This document shows, in pieces, positions 36,330 through 44,797 of a stretch of DNA of 64,000 nucleotides (position 1 is its first letter; every line of letters begins with the position of its first letter). Origin of the DNA: an uncultured Bacilli bacterium (lineage in GTDB: Bacteria; Bacillota_I; Bacilli_A; RF39; UBA660); assembly GCA_910584655.1 (NCBI GenBank), contig CAJUBJ010000001.1, positions 416,859-480,858 on the forward strand, read 5' to 3'. The position numbers and the translations under genes are program-made. A model generated the notes under the pieces. That model had not been told where the DNA came from, did not search any database, and saw only the letters and a program-made list of their open reading frames with translations.

Positions 36330-37519
36330 TATTTTTTTATTAATTTCTTTTTTGTTCTTATTTTAGATAAAATTATAAATAGTATAAAGCTTATAAATAT
36401 TAAGATCACATATTTGTATGCTATAAGTAATTTTATGATATCTAATTTTATTTCTGTTTCTAAATATATTTTTTCTGTATCTAATAGAATATTATCATAG
36501 TAAAAATTCACCTCACCGATATATTCATCTTTTTTATTTTTGAAGGATAGTTCTTCTAGACCTAAATATTCAATTTTAATTAGTGACTTATCATAGTCGT
36601 CTGGAAGATATTTAGTAATATTATTGTGTTCTATTATTTTGTATGAATCTATGTTACTTAATTTTACTGGCAATGTTTGAATTACTTGATTTTCTTCGAC
36701 TAAATTTTGGTAATGATAATTATTATCAATGAAATCTATTAATTCTAATGCATCTGTAATATGTGTTGTTTTATAATCTGGTGATACTCCTAAAGTAACT
36801 AGTAACATTTCGTGGTTATTTGATTCAAAGTATGCGGAAATACAACGACCTGCATCTAGTGTAAAACCTGTTTTACTTCCAAGAATTCTTTTTGTATTCC
36901 CATTGTATGCAAATAAAGTACTTCGAACAAATAAGTTGTTTGATAAGGTATATGTTTTTGTGGTATATATTTTTTTAAATTGTTCATTTTGTAATGAATA
37001 CTTTAGTAGTTTTAAAATATCTTCTGCTGTACTGTAGTGATTTTCAGCATCAAGACCTGTAACATTTACAAAGTTTGAACTATCCATTCCAATTTTTTCA
37101 GCTATATCATTCATTTTCTTAACAAAGTTGTTTATTGAACCACTAGTTGAAATAGCAAGAGCTGTTGTGGCATCAGCCCCAGATGGTAAGATTGATGCGT
37201 ATAATAAGTCTTTGTATGTTACTTGGTCTCCTACTTTAAGACCAGCTACAGATGCGTCCCATCTTACTAGCGAGTCCATTTCTTCTGTATACGTAATATA
37301 CTTATTGAAGTCATTAATGTTTTCGATAGCTGTTATAGTTGTCATTATCTTAGTTAGTGAAGCTATACTCGCTTTTTTATCACTATTCATAGAATATAGT
37401 ACTTGATCATCTGTTATATCATAAATAATTGCTTTATCATAATGAAGTTCTGGGTATGTTAAGGCACATATATTTATTGGAATTATTAAAATAAATAATG
37501 CATAGAATATTTTTTTCAT
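36329..37519 (-). CDS. Second D-alanyl-D-alanine carboxypeptidase (S11)
   Basis: The 396-residue protein is a paralogue of the S11 enzyme at 27913-29112. A signal peptide (about 1-18) is followed by SLTKIMTT (SxxK), PSGADATTAL and LGSKTGFTLDAGR (KTG), then a beta domain and a C-terminal membrane anchor (about 365-390) with a basic tail. It trims D-Ala from peptidoglycan. CGAGG lies 7 nt before the ATG. Two copies in one window suggest one housekeeping and one condition-specific enzyme (inference). Confidence 0.9.
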   Translation of the reverse strand: MKKIFYALFILIIPINICALTYPELHYDKAIIYDITDDQVLYSMNSDKKASIASLTKIMTTITAIENINDFNKYITYTEEMDSLVRWDASVAGLKVGDQVTYKDLLYASILPSGADATTALAISTSGSINNFVKKMNDIAEKIGMDSSNFVNVTGLDAENHYSTAEDILKLLKYSLQNEQFKKIYTTKTYTLSNNLFVRSTLFAYNGNTKRILGSKTGFTLDAGRCISAYFESNNHEMLLVTLGVSPDYKTTHITDALELIDFIDNNYHYQNLVEENQVIQTLPVKLSNIDSYKIIEHNNITKYLPDDYDKSLIKIEYLGLEELSFKNKKDEYIGEVNFYYDNILLDTEKIYLETEIKLDIIKLLIAYKYVILIFISFILFIILSKIRTKKKLIKK

Positions 37520-37558
37520 AATAACCTCGATTCTTCTTTACCATTATAACATAAATAT

Positions 37559-37590
37559 AAAAAATAAGAGTTTGATTCCTCTTATTTTTT
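37559..37590 (-). terminator. Terminator of the membrane-protein gene at 37582
   Basis: AAAATAAGAG/CTCTTATTTT with an 8-nt loop is followed on the minus strand by U residues. It overlaps the stop codon. Confidence 0.82.
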
Positions 37591-38445
37591 TGGTTGATAA
37601 TTTTTACTTAAGTTAACTACTTTATTTGTTTGTGTTCCTATTTTTTCGTTAATTTCTTTAATAATGCTTTCAATATCTAATCCAGTGAAACCTACTTTTT
37701 CAAACATATGCATTTGATTTAAGTAACTATGTATGGTAATAGATTGATGTTTATGTAATAATGCATATGCGAAAGTGTACCTTTGAAGAAAACTCATATA
37801 ATCATAAAATCTATTTTCTAAGTTAACCTCTTCTAATCTTTTGAATATTGTATCAAATAAGGCATCCCATTCCTTGGGTGTTATAGGCATCTTAGGTATA
37901 TTATAACAATTACAATAAGCATCGTATTCATATACTATTTGTTTCATTACCTCATCTTTGTTAAGACTAGCAAAATCATCATCGATAGATACGTTTTCTT
38001 TAGGTGGTTCAACAACTTTAATTGATTGTTCTTCTTTTTCGACAAAGTTTTTGAATTCTGGTGTGTAAAAGTCTGAATCGCTCTTAGTAATTATTTTATC
38101 ATGAATTAAAAAATCTATAGGTTTTTCAGAATCTAAAATTAGGACTTTGCTATTAGGATTTAGACTATTTAGATATGCGTTAAATTCCTTATCATGCTCT
38201 TTATCGTCTTTTATCATTTTTATAATAGCACTTAATGCTAGACAAAGCGTTCCTCCAGATATAAATATTGGATTTAAGGTAATTAGTGATAAAATAATTC
38301 CAATAATCATTGGGATAATTGCTTTTAAGAATTCTTTTTTATTTTTATTTATTTGATTGTTCATTTTATTTTCTACTCTTGTAACATAGTCTTCTAGCTG
38401 AACCATCATTACTTCTTCGTTTAATGATTTGATTTTCTTTGACAT
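37582..38445 (-). CDS. Membrane protein with cytosolic C-domain, next to the ADP-ribosyltransferase gene
   Basis: The 287-residue protein has a charged N-terminus of about 38 residues, two closely spaced membrane helices (about 41-80, IIPMIIGIILSLITL and FISGGTLCLALSAIIKM) and a long hydrophilic C-terminal region. No family recognised. The start is the ATG at 38445 with AGAGGGGG seven nt upstream; an upstream in-frame codon has no site. It is the next gene downstream of the ADP-ribosyltransferase (80 bp apart, same strand), so co-transcription is possible and it might protect the host from it. That is speculation. Confidence 0.7.
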   Translation of the reverse strand: MSKKIKSLNEEVMMVQLEDYVTRVENKMNNQINKNKKEFLKAIIPMIIGIILSLITLNPIFISGGTLCLALSAIIKMIKDDKEHDKEFNAYLNSLNPNSKVLILDSEKPIDFLIHDKIITKSDSDFYTPEFKNFVEKEEQSIKVVEPPKENVSIDDDFASLNKDEVMKQIVYEYDAYCNCYNIPKMPITPKEWDALFDTIFKRLEEVNLENRFYDYMSFLQRYTFAYALLHKHQSITIHSYLNQMHMFEKVGFTGLDIESIIKEINEKIGTQTNKVVNLSKNYQPKK

Positions 38446-38524
38446 TATATCCCCCTCTTTTAGTAAAAATAATCTATCATATTTTGTTATTTTTAGCAAA
38501 TTAAAAATATCTTAAAAAGATATT

Positions 38525-39313
38525 TTATTTAATTGGTGGTGATTCTATACTTGGTGTGTAGTATTTATCCCAAACTTTTTGAGGAATTAATACCATTGTT
38601 ATGTGAGCACTATCTTTATTTGGACTTATCTTTACATCAATTATCTTAGAAAGATTATCACAGTTTAATAGGTATTCTGTTTGAGCTGGAGAATAACTTA
38701 ATTCACTTGTTAGTAGAGGTACACCATCTTTATATTCTTCTGGTACAAGATATTCTATTTCAATATTACAAGTATCATGCCATTCTAATGGTCTATTAAA
38801 AAAGCTTCTGCCTCTTAAAAGTGCTGTACTAGTAAAACCTCCATCATAATAATATTCTCCTTTTAGATATACTAATTCTTCTATTCTGGTTATTCCATAA
38901 TCTCTAAAATTAGATAATCCTACTCCTCGATATACTTTCATATTTATCGGAACTTCTGATGACTTTAGAATTATCTTTCTTATTTTTTCAGCAATTTCTT
39001 GACTATATTTTCTCTTTTCTTCTGTTAGTAAACCATTGTAGTCATATGTCCAATTATTTCTTAAAATGGCATTTATATCTTTAAATGATATACCAGAATA
39101 ACTTTTTAAAATGTCTAAATCGTCATATGAAGTTGTTTCATATAAATGTTTTAGATTATCTTCAAAGTACACATCAAGTTCATCTTCTGATTGAAATTCA
39201 TGAAAGTCTCTATTTATAACACTGTTTATAAAAAGTTCTGTTTGATTTATATTATCTTCACCAATTAGTCTTAATATTAAATTTAATTTTCTGTTTGAGT
39301 TACTTGATATCAT
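38525..39313 (-). CDS. ADP-ribosyltransferase exoenzyme-family protein
   Basis: The 262-residue protein has the three ART-fold motifs in order: R129 in KVYRGVG (NAD-binding Arg), FTSTALL with S162-T163-A164 at the STS position, and AQTEYLL with Q211-T-E213 at the catalytic Q/ExE site, where E213 is the expected catalytic Glu. A Q-x-E is typical of C3-like/Rho-type transferases. The N-terminal helical segment (1-115) also fits. No signal peptide or membrane helix is visible, so it acts inside the cell or leaves by a non-Sec route. The third STS position is Ala, a known tolerated change in part of the family. AGAGGGG precedes the start. Confidence 0.82.
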   Translation of the reverse strand: MISSNSNRKLNLILRLIGEDNINQTELFINSVINRDFHEFQSEDELDVYFEDNLKHLYETTSYDDLDILKSYSGISFKDINAILRNNWTYDYNGLLTEEKRKYSQEIAEKIRKIILKSSEVPINMKVYRGVGLSNFRDYGITRIEELVYLKGEYYYDGGFTSTALLRGRSFFNRPLEWHDTCNIEIEYLVPEEYKDGVPLLTSELSYSPAQTEYLLNCDNLSKIIDVKISPNKDSAHITMVLIPQKVWDKYYTPSIESPPIK

Positions 39314-39455
39314 ATGTATTCCCCTCTATTTTAATTATATCAAAAATGTATATTAGTTGCAGTAAATGAAAATACATTATGTAAAATAAATGGTAGAAGT
39401 TTTGGAATAATACATTATTTTAATCATATAAATTATTAAGATTGGGAGAGGATTT

Positions 39456-40823
39456 ATGAAGAAAACGTATATTTTAGCTATAGTTGGTGTAGTTGGCATA
39501 ATTACTTTTATACTTGCTTTAGTTGTCTTGCTTATCAATAATAAAGAAATATATACAATGAGTGGAACTATAATGAGTGTTGATGGAAAAAGTTTTACTA
39601 TTTTGGATGATAATAATTCGATTTATACTCTTAATGGCGATGATGATTTGAAGTTTATGGTAGGTGATAAAATATTAATTGAGTATACTGGTTTACTTGA
39701 TGATGCAAATAGTATACAAGATATTAAAGTTATTGATTATAAAGAAGCTCAAGAAGAAACTAATAGTAGTGGAATTCCTAAAAGTTGGTTAGATAATGGA
39801 ATTTTTAGTAAGTATTATAATTTAGCTTATGATAAGTTACAGAAATTAAGTTTAGATGAGAAAATTGGTCAGGTTATTTTAGCAAGATATCCTGATAGTA
39901 ATGGTGTTGAAGATTTAAAAAAATATAAATTAGGGGGATTTTTATTCTTTGCAAAGGATTTTACCGATAAAGAAAAAAGTGAAGTTCAAAGTATGATTAA
40001 AAACTTACAATCAAACTCCTCTATTCCACTTTTAACTGCAGTAGATGAAGAAGGAGGAAAAGTTGTTAGAGTTAGTAGTAATCCTAAGTTGGTTAATGAA
40101 AAATTTAAATCTCCTAGAGAACTTTATGATATCGGTGGGTTTGAAGAGATTAAACAAGATACAATTAATAAAAGTAAGATTTTGAAAGAATTGGGACTTA
40201 ATTTTAATTTAGCACCTGTAGTTGATGTTACGACGTCTAATTCTGCTTATATGTATTCTCGTACTTTAGGACTTGGCACAAGAGAAACTTCTACATATGC
40301 AAAAACTGTAATTGAGTCCAGTAAAGGAACTGGTGTTAGTTATAGCTTAAAGCATTTTCCTGGTTATGGAAATGCTGAAGATTCACATGATGTGATTACA
40401 AAAATTGCTGATAGCTATACTGATATAGTAAATAACTTTTTTCCTCCATTTGAGGCAGGAATTGAGTCTGGTGCTGAAGCTATATTAGTTAATCACAATA
40501 TCTATGAAAATATAGATAAGGATAATCCTGCTTCATTATCTTCTATAGTACATAATGTGTTACGTAATGATTTAAAGTTTACAGGAATCGTTATAACAGA
40601 TAATTTAGATATGGATGCTGTCGGAAGTATAAATGATGCAACATTAAAAGCAGTTCTTGCAGGAAATGATATAATTATTACAACAGATTATGCTGGTAGC
40701 TTTAACGCTATTAAAGTAGCCATTGATAATAAAACCTTATCTGAAAATACAATTAATAAAATGGCATTTAGAGTTATAGCTTGGAAATATTATAAAGGGT
40801 TAATGTATGAGAATCAAAAATAA
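39456..40823 (+). CDS. Membrane-anchored glycoside hydrolase family 3 (NagZ-like)
   Basis: A membrane helix (about 5-28) anchors a domain of about 75 residues (beta-rich), followed by a GH3 TIM barrel (about 110-445). Motifs are KLGGFLFF, AVDEEGGKVVR, SLKHFPGYGNAEDSHD and the nucleophile region VITDNLDMDAVG (the Asp of TDNLDM). This pattern is that of beta-N-acetylhexosaminidases, which release GlcNAc from peptidoglycan fragments. It is on the cell surface, unlike cytosolic NagZ of E. coli. GGGAGAGG precedes the ATG. Substrate is inferred. Confidence 0.85.
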   Translation: MKKTYILAIVGVVGIITFILALVVLLINNKEIYTMSGTIMSVDGKSFTILDDNNSIYTLNGDDDLKFMVGDKILIEYTGLLDDANSIQDIKVIDYKEAQEETNSSGIPKSWLDNGIFSKYYNLAYDKLQKLSLDEKIGQVILARYPDSNGVEDLKKYKLGGFLFFAKDFTDKEKSEVQSMIKNLQSNSSIPLLTAVDEEGGKVVRVSSNPKLVNEKFKSPRELYDIGGFEEIKQDTINKSKILKELGLNFNLAPVVDVTTSNSAYMYSRTLGLGTRETSTYAKTVIESSKGTGVSYSLKHFPGYGNAEDSHDVITKIADSYTDIVNNFFPPFEAGIESGAEAILVNHNIYENIDKDNPASLSSIVHNVLRNDLKFTGIVITDNLDMDAVGSINDATLKAVLAGNDIIITTDYAGSFNAIKVAIDNKTLSENTINKMAFRVIAWKYYKGLMYENQK

Positions 40824-40857
40824 AAGGAATCATTAGTTGATTCCTTTTATTTTTTTA
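40822..40857 (+). terminator. Terminator of the GH3 gene
   Basis: AAAAGGAATC/GATTCCTTTT is followed by AT and a T run. It lies between convergent genes and may also act on the minus strand. Confidence 0.85.
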
Positions 40858-40859
40858 TC

Positions 40860-41399
40860 TTAGTAATTTTCAGATTTTAATTCAAAATAACTTTGTGGAT
40901 GAGCACATACTGGGCATACAGATGGAGCTTGTTTTCCAACTACTACATGTCCACAATTTCTACAAATCCAAATTGCGTCTTCATCTTTACTAAATACTAC
41001 TTTATCTTCAATGTTATTTAGAAGTTTACGATATCTTTCTTCATGATGACGTTCAATTTCTCCTACCATTCTAAATTTAGCTGCGATAGATTTAAAGCCT
41101 TCTTCTTCAGCTACTTTAGCAAATTCCTCATACATATCAGTCCATTCGAAGTTTTCTCCTTCAGCTGCAGCTAAAAGATTTGCTTCTGTAGAAGGGATTT
41201 CTCCACCATTTAATTCTTTGAACCACATTTTTGCGTGTTCTTTTTCATTATTTGCTGTTTCTTCGAAAATTGCAGCGATTTGTTCATAACCATCTTTTTT
41301 TGCTTTTGAAGCGAAATAAGTGTATTTATTTCTTGCTTGTGATTCACCTGCAAAAGCAGCCATTAGGTTTTGTTCAGTTTTTGATCCTTTTAATTCCAT
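40860..41399 (-). CDS. rbr: Rubrerythrin
   Basis: The 179-residue protein is an anaerobe peroxidase that reduces H2O2 with a diiron centre. The ferritin-like domain has E-x-x-R/E-x-x-H motifs (GESQARNKY, ETANNEKEHAKM, EIERHHEERY) and the C-terminal rubredoxin domain has CRNCG and CPVCAHP. It is 59 nt downstream of the PerR/Fur gene on the same strand, so the two are probably co-regulated. A typical oxidative-stress pair of obligate anaerobes. Confidence 0.95.
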   Translation of the reverse strand: MELKGSKTEQNLMAAFAGESQARNKYTYFASKAKKDGYEQIAAIFEETANNEKEHAKMWFKELNGGEIPSTEANLLAAAEGENFEWTDMYEEFAKVAEEEGFKSIAAKFRMVGEIERHHEERYRKLLNNIEDKVVFSKDEDAIWICRNCGHVVVGKQAPSVCPVCAHPQSYFELKSENY

Positions 41400-41458
41400 A
41401 ATTGAGTCCTTCTTTCTTATTCATTTATATTTCAGAGATTAACTCTTAATATATTTTT

Positions 41459-41842
41459 TTACTTTTGACATCTATTACAAATTCCATAAAAAACATAATT
41501 ACTATTGTTAACTTTAAAATGGAATTTATTTTCAATGTCATTAATTAATGATTGATATTTATTATCATATAAATCAATGATATTTCCACATTTTTCACAT
41601 ATGAAGTGTCCATGTAATGAAGTATTTATATCATATAGATATCCCATTTTTGTAGAAATTTTCTTTACTTTTCCAGCTTTTACTAGCTTATTAATATTAC
41701 GATAAATAGTTGCTTGACCTATGTTTTTATCACTATCCATAATAATTTTATTTAAGCTTTGAATGTTAGGATGTATCATATTTTCTTTCTTAGACATAAC
41801 TTCTAAAATTAATTCTTTTTGTTTTGTATTTCTTGTTTCCAT
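41459..41842 (-). CDS. perR: Fur/PerR-family regulator
   Basis: The 127-residue DNA-binding protein has a winged-helix N-terminus (QATIYRNINKLVKAGKV, the recognition-helix region) and C-terminal HGHFICEKCGN with CxxC and CNRC, which form the structural zinc site; the His-rich HGHF belongs to the regulatory metal site. Linkage to rubrerythrin favours PerR, a peroxide sensor, over Fur. The start is the ATG at 41842 with AAGGATT upstream; a TTG two codons earlier is not favoured. A Fur-type box lies next to its -10. Confidence 0.88.
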   Translation of the reverse strand: METRNTKQKELILEVMSKKENMIHPNIQSLNKIIMDSDKNIGQATIYRNINKLVKAGKVKKISTKMGYLYDINTSLHGHFICEKCGNIIDLYDNKYQSLINDIENKFHFKVNNSNYVFYGICNRCQK

Positions 41843-41855
41843 ATCCAATCCTTAT

Positions 41856-41870
41856 TGATAACAATTATCA
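41856..41870. promoter_or_regulatory. Fur/PerR box (7-1-7) upstream of perR
   Basis: TGATAACAATTATCA matches the 7-1-7 box TGATAATnATTATCA at all but one position. It lies between the -10 (41877-41882) and the start codon, so binding would block transcription and give autoregulation. Confidence 0.85.
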
Positions 41871-41876
41871 ATTACT

Positions 41877-41904
41877 ATTATAGCATTTTTATAATTTAAG
41901 TCAA
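41877..41904 (-). promoter_or_regulatory. Promoter of perR-rbr
   Basis: Minus-strand TTGACT (41899-41904), 16-bp spacer and TATAAT (41877-41882). Confidence 0.8.
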
Positions 41905-41938
41905 TTGATTATATCAAAAAAAATAAATAGTCATTAAA

Positions 41939-42265
41939 CTATTTATTTAGCTTTTTTATTTTTACTGCTGTTCCATATGCAATAACTTCTGCTGCTCCAT
42001 TCATGACTGATGAAGAACCATATCTTATGTTTATTATAGCGTCAGCTCCAAGATTGTTTGCATCATCAACCATTCTTTTGGTAGCAAGTTGTCTGGCTTG
42101 CATTAACATTTCTGTATATCCTGCTATTTCACCCCCAACTATTGTTTTCATACCAGCCATAAAATCACGTCCTATATTTTTGGATTGAACAATTTGACCT
42201 TTTACTAAACCTAATGCTTCAGTTATTTCATATCCTGGAATATAATCAATATTTACTAGCTTCAT
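41939..42265 (-). CDS. YbjQ family protein (UPF0145, DUF74)
   Basis: The 108-residue protein has the family signature GADAIINIRYGSSSVMNGAAEVIAYGTAV (read as two parts) and KNIGRDFMAGMKTIVGGEIAGYT. YbjQ-like proteins form ring-shaped pentamers and are of unknown function. The start is the ATG at 42265 with GGAGGAGA upstream; an ATG five codons earlier overlaps that site. It overlaps the end of the MerR gene by about 20 nt, so it is coupled to a membrane MerR regulator. Confidence 0.85.
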   Translation of the reverse strand: MKLVNIDYIPGYEITEALGLVKGQIVQSKNIGRDFMAGMKTIVGGEIAGYTEMLMQARQLATKRMVDDANNLGADAIINIRYGSSSVMNGAAEVIAYGTAVKIKKLNK

Positions 42266-42890
42266 CTTCTTCTCCTCCATTTATTTCTCTTATTCTAATT
42301 ATTAAATTATATATTATTCCACTTATTGGGAACATAAAAAACATTATTATAAAACCATAAATAAGCCATGGTATTTGGTCTTCCCCCTTTAGTTGAAAAA
42401 TAGTTATTATTGTTGGAATAAACATTATGAATATTCCGAATATAATGCTTGGTATTACAGCTCCTATTATTTTTTTAGTTTTATTTGTTTTTGTGTTGCG
42501 CATCGTAAATCCTTCCTTATTCAATATATTAATCTCTTTAAAATGTTCTGGGGTATTTAAATTATCAAATGTGTCTTCAGATTCAGATAATTTTAAACAT
42601 ATATTTTTGATTTTTTGATATTTTTCTTCTTCAGTATTTATCTTATTTAAACGTTCTTTCATACAATTTTGTAAAGTGATTTTCTTATTATTTAAATCTT
42701 GTAGTTCTTTGATTGATACACCTAGTTCTCTTAAGAATTTAATAGTTTTCAATTTCTTTATATCTTCTTCATTATATATACGATAGTCATTTTCTTTATT
42801 TCGCTTTGGATTTAGTAAACCATTTTCTTCATAATATCTGATACTTTTTTTAGATAGCCCTACAATGTGTTCTACTTCGTTAATAAACAT
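42246..42890 (-). CDS. MerR-family regulator with two C-terminal membrane helices
   Basis: The N-terminal helix-turn-helix has LSKKSIRYYEENGLLNPKRN, the MerR signature, followed by YRIYNEEDIKKLKTIKFLRELGVSI and a coiled-coil dimerisation region. After about residue 135 come two membrane helices (about 140-163 and 170-196) and a short acidic tail. Membrane-bound MerR regulators are unusual. The ATG at 42890 has AAAGGAGGAG upstream. The promoter just upstream is of the MerR type, so it probably regulates itself. The signal sensed by the membrane part is unknown. Confidence 0.85.
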   Translation of the reverse strand: MFINEVEHIVGLSKKSIRYYEENGLLNPKRNKENDYRIYNEEDIKKLKTIKFLRELGVSIKELQDLNNKKITLQNCMKERLNKINTEEEKYQKIKNICLKLSESEDTFDNLNTPEHFKEINILNKEGFTMRNTKTNKTKKIIGAVIPSIIFGIFIMFIPTIITIFQLKGEDQIPWLIYGFIIMFFMFPISGIIYNLIIRIREINGGEEDEASKY

Positions 42891-42910
42891 ATACTCCTCC
42901 TTTCTTCTTA

Positions 42911-42941
42911 GTTATAAGCCTTGCCCTAAGGTTAAGGTCAA
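42911..42941 (-). promoter_or_regulatory. MerR-type promoter (19-bp spacer) with operator dyad
   Basis: Minus-strand TTGACC (42936-42941) and TATAAC (42911-42916) are 19 bp apart, the long spacer typical of MerR-controlled promoters. Between them is an interrupted dyad CCTTAACC/GGGCAAGG (6 of 8 matched), which would be the MerR operator. Confidence 0.75.
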
Positions 42942-43035
42942 GAAATTTTTTTATATTTTTATTATACTATATTTTATTTTATAAAAATGTATATTTTAAA
43001 AAATATTGTTTATATTAAAATTAATGGTGATTATT

Positions 43036-43536
43036 ATGTACTACTTAAATAATTTTTTTCTTTTTTCAATACTTGGGCATTTATTTGAGACAATTATATT
43101 TTTAGTTATCGGTTCTAAAAGAAAAAGTGGTTTTTTATATTTGTGGTGGACGCCTTTTTATGGTATTGGTGTTTTATTAAGTATTTATTTTGATAATAAG
43201 TTAAATAAATTTATTAAAAGGAGGTTTGTAAAAAATATTATTTTGTTTTTTATTTACCTTATTATCTTTACAGTATTGGAAGCTAGTGGTGGTATATTGT
43301 TACATTTTATATATAAAAAAGATTTTTGGAATTATAGCAAGGTACCATTTCATATTGGTAAATATGTATCTCTTCCTACTTCTTTATTTTGGGTGTTTTT
43401 TTCTTTTATATATTTAAAGTTTATTAGAAAATTTAGTGATAAAGTTGTAAGTAAAATACCTAAATTTATAACATTTATTTTAAGTATTATATTTATTGGT
43501 GATGTGATTATATCATTTTTTAAAGCTTTTAATTAA
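43036..43536 (+). CDS. Putative ABC-type transport permease (CmpB/DUF1113-like)
   Basis: The 166-residue integral membrane protein has about four helices and resembles the PF06541 family: GFLYLWWTPFYGIGVLL and LEASGGILLHFIYKKDFWNY, LPTSLFWV. Despite the family name no ATPase partner is evident nearby. The start is the ATG at 43036, with GGTGATT upstream; earlier in-frame ATG and TTG codons lack a good site. It converges with mgtC through a shared terminator. Confidence 0.7.
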   Translation: MYYLNNFFLFSILGHLFETIIFLVIGSKRKSGFLYLWWTPFYGIGVLLSIYFDNKLNKFIKRRFVKNIILFFIYLIIFTVLEASGGILLHFIYKKDFWNYSKVPFHIGKYVSLPTSLFWVFFSFIYLKFIRKFSDKVVSKIPKFITFILSIIFIGDVIISFFKAFN

Positions 43537-43562
43537 AAAAGTATACTATCGTATACTTTTTT
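43535..43562. terminator. Bidirectional terminator
   Basis: AAAAAAGTATAC/GTATACTTTTTT with a TATC loop serves both the CmpB-like gene and mgtC. Confidence 0.92.
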
Positions 43563-43567
43563 AGTCA

Positions 43568-44254
43568 TTATAATTCAGTTACTTCTAAAACATTATCAAT
43601 TGCAAATAGTTCCTCAATAATTTTACTTTTCTTTAAATATCTAGCATCATAGCAACCTGTTATTTCGATTGTTTCTTTTGTTCCTTCTTTGTCATCTTCT
43701 TCTGTTCTATGCAATCTTTTTAATTCAATTTTCTTTTGTGTAAAATATTCGTTAATGTCGTTTATAGCTTCTGCTTCTTGTTTTTCGATAACTATTTCTA
43801 AACTAATTACTGAATATCTTTCAAAGTTGTCAGAAATGTTGTGAGCATATGCAAGAACTAAATAAACTATTATAGTAGCTATTACACCACCAACATAAAA
43901 TCCCGCACCAATTGTTAGACCAATACATGTTACGGCAAGAAGACCAGCAGCGGTTGTTACACCTTTTACATTATAACCATTACGCATTATGGTTCCAGCT
44001 CCAATAAATCCTATTCCAGATAGTAGTTGGGCTGGAATTCGTGACATATCAATATCATAATTTAATGTCATATATTGGCTACAAACTACTACTAATACGG
44101 CACTTACACCAAGTAGTGCATGTGTACCGAAACCTGCTGGCTTATTTAGCGATGATCTTTCTAAACCAATTAATCCAGTAAGTAATGTTCCTAAAATAAT
44201 TTTTAAAAGTGTTTGAAATTCAAAAGTATTTAACATTTCTAATACTATATGCAT
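43568..44254 (-). CDS. MgtC/SapB family membrane protein
   Basis: The N-terminal half has four membrane helices with the family motifs GLIGLERS, AGFGTHALLGVSAVLV and GIGFIGAGTIMRNG, as in MgtC/SapB. The C-terminal cytosolic half (about 150-228) is an ACT-like domain with acidic segments. MgtC proteins are linked to Mg limitation and to ATP synthase control in other bacteria; whether that applies here is unknown. The ATG at 44254 has AAGGA 8 nt upstream; an ATG two codons earlier is too close to that site. Confidence 0.88.
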   Translation of the reverse strand: MHIVLEMLNTFEFQTLLKIILGTLLTGLIGLERSSLNKPAGFGTHALLGVSAVLVVVCSQYMTLNYDIDMSRIPAQLLSGIGFIGAGTIMRNGYNVKGVTTAAGLLAVTCIGLTIGAGFYVGGVIATIIVYLVLAYAHNISDNFERYSVISLEIVIEKQEAEAINDINEYFTQKKIELKRLHRTEEDDKEGTKETIEITGCYDARYLKKSKIIEELFAIDNVLEVTEL

Positions 44255-44327
44255 ATTCATCTTCCTTTGCTATTATAACTATAAATAGTTTATCATATTA
44301 AACATTTTGAGACAATTATTTAAATAG

Positions 44328-44355
44328 AAAAAGTTCTACGATTCGAGAACTTTTT
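44328..44355 (-). terminator. Terminator of the second sigma/anti-sigma operon
   Basis: AAAAAGTTCT/AGAACTTTTT with an 8-nt loop lies just downstream of the stop at 44368. Confidence 0.82.
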
Positions 44356-44367
44356 GATAATTTATTC

Positions 44368-44796
44368 TTATTTATTAATTTTTATACTTGTTTCAACTTC
44401 AGTACCATCTTCAGATTCATTATACTCTAGATCGATTTTATCTAGGTACTCATCTGCTACATTTATTCTGGCTTCTGTTCCTTTACCAGTTAATTCTTCT
44501 GGCAATGTACATGTTATGGAGCCGTTTGTCTCTTTATAACAATTAGCTTCATATTCATTCCCATTAGTTTTTACTCTTAAAACAGTTTTTACCTTTTCTG
44601 TTATAGTATCTGCTATTTTATTGTCTGTTAAAGCATTAGCAGTGAATGTTCCACCGATAATTATACTAAATACAGCAATAGCAATAGTTAAATGAGCAAG
44701 TTTCTTTTTTCTCATTTTTTCCTCTCTTTCATAAATAGCAAAAGTTATTTTTTCTTTTGTTAATCTTTTTATATTTGAGGTATCAATTTTGACCAT
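44368..44796 (-). CDS. Single-pass membrane protein, likely anti-sigma factor
   Basis: The 142-residue protein has a cytoplasmic N-terminus (1-35), one membrane helix (about 36-55) and an extracellular domain of about 85 residues with two Cys. It sits directly after the second ECF sigma gene (1-nt gap, AGGAGG ahead of its start), so it is an anti-sigma candidate by layout. It is shorter than, and not obviously homologous to, the first anti-sigma candidate at 34852-35763. Confidence 0.68.
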   Translation of the reverse strand: MVKIDTSNIKRLTKEKITFAIYEREEKMRKKKLAHLTIAIAVFSIIIGGTFTANALTDNKIADTITEKVKTVLRVKTNGNEYEANCYKETNGSITCTLPEELTGKGTEARINVADEYLDKIDLEYNESEDGTEVETSIKINK

Positions 44797-44797
44797 A

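Noticed and set aside
38525..39313. ADP-ribosyltransferase as a type VII secretion effector
   Set aside because: It lies about 26 kb from the T7SS locus, has no WXG/LXG-type N-terminal domain and no WXG100 partner gene beside it. It is kept only as a possibility in the finding.
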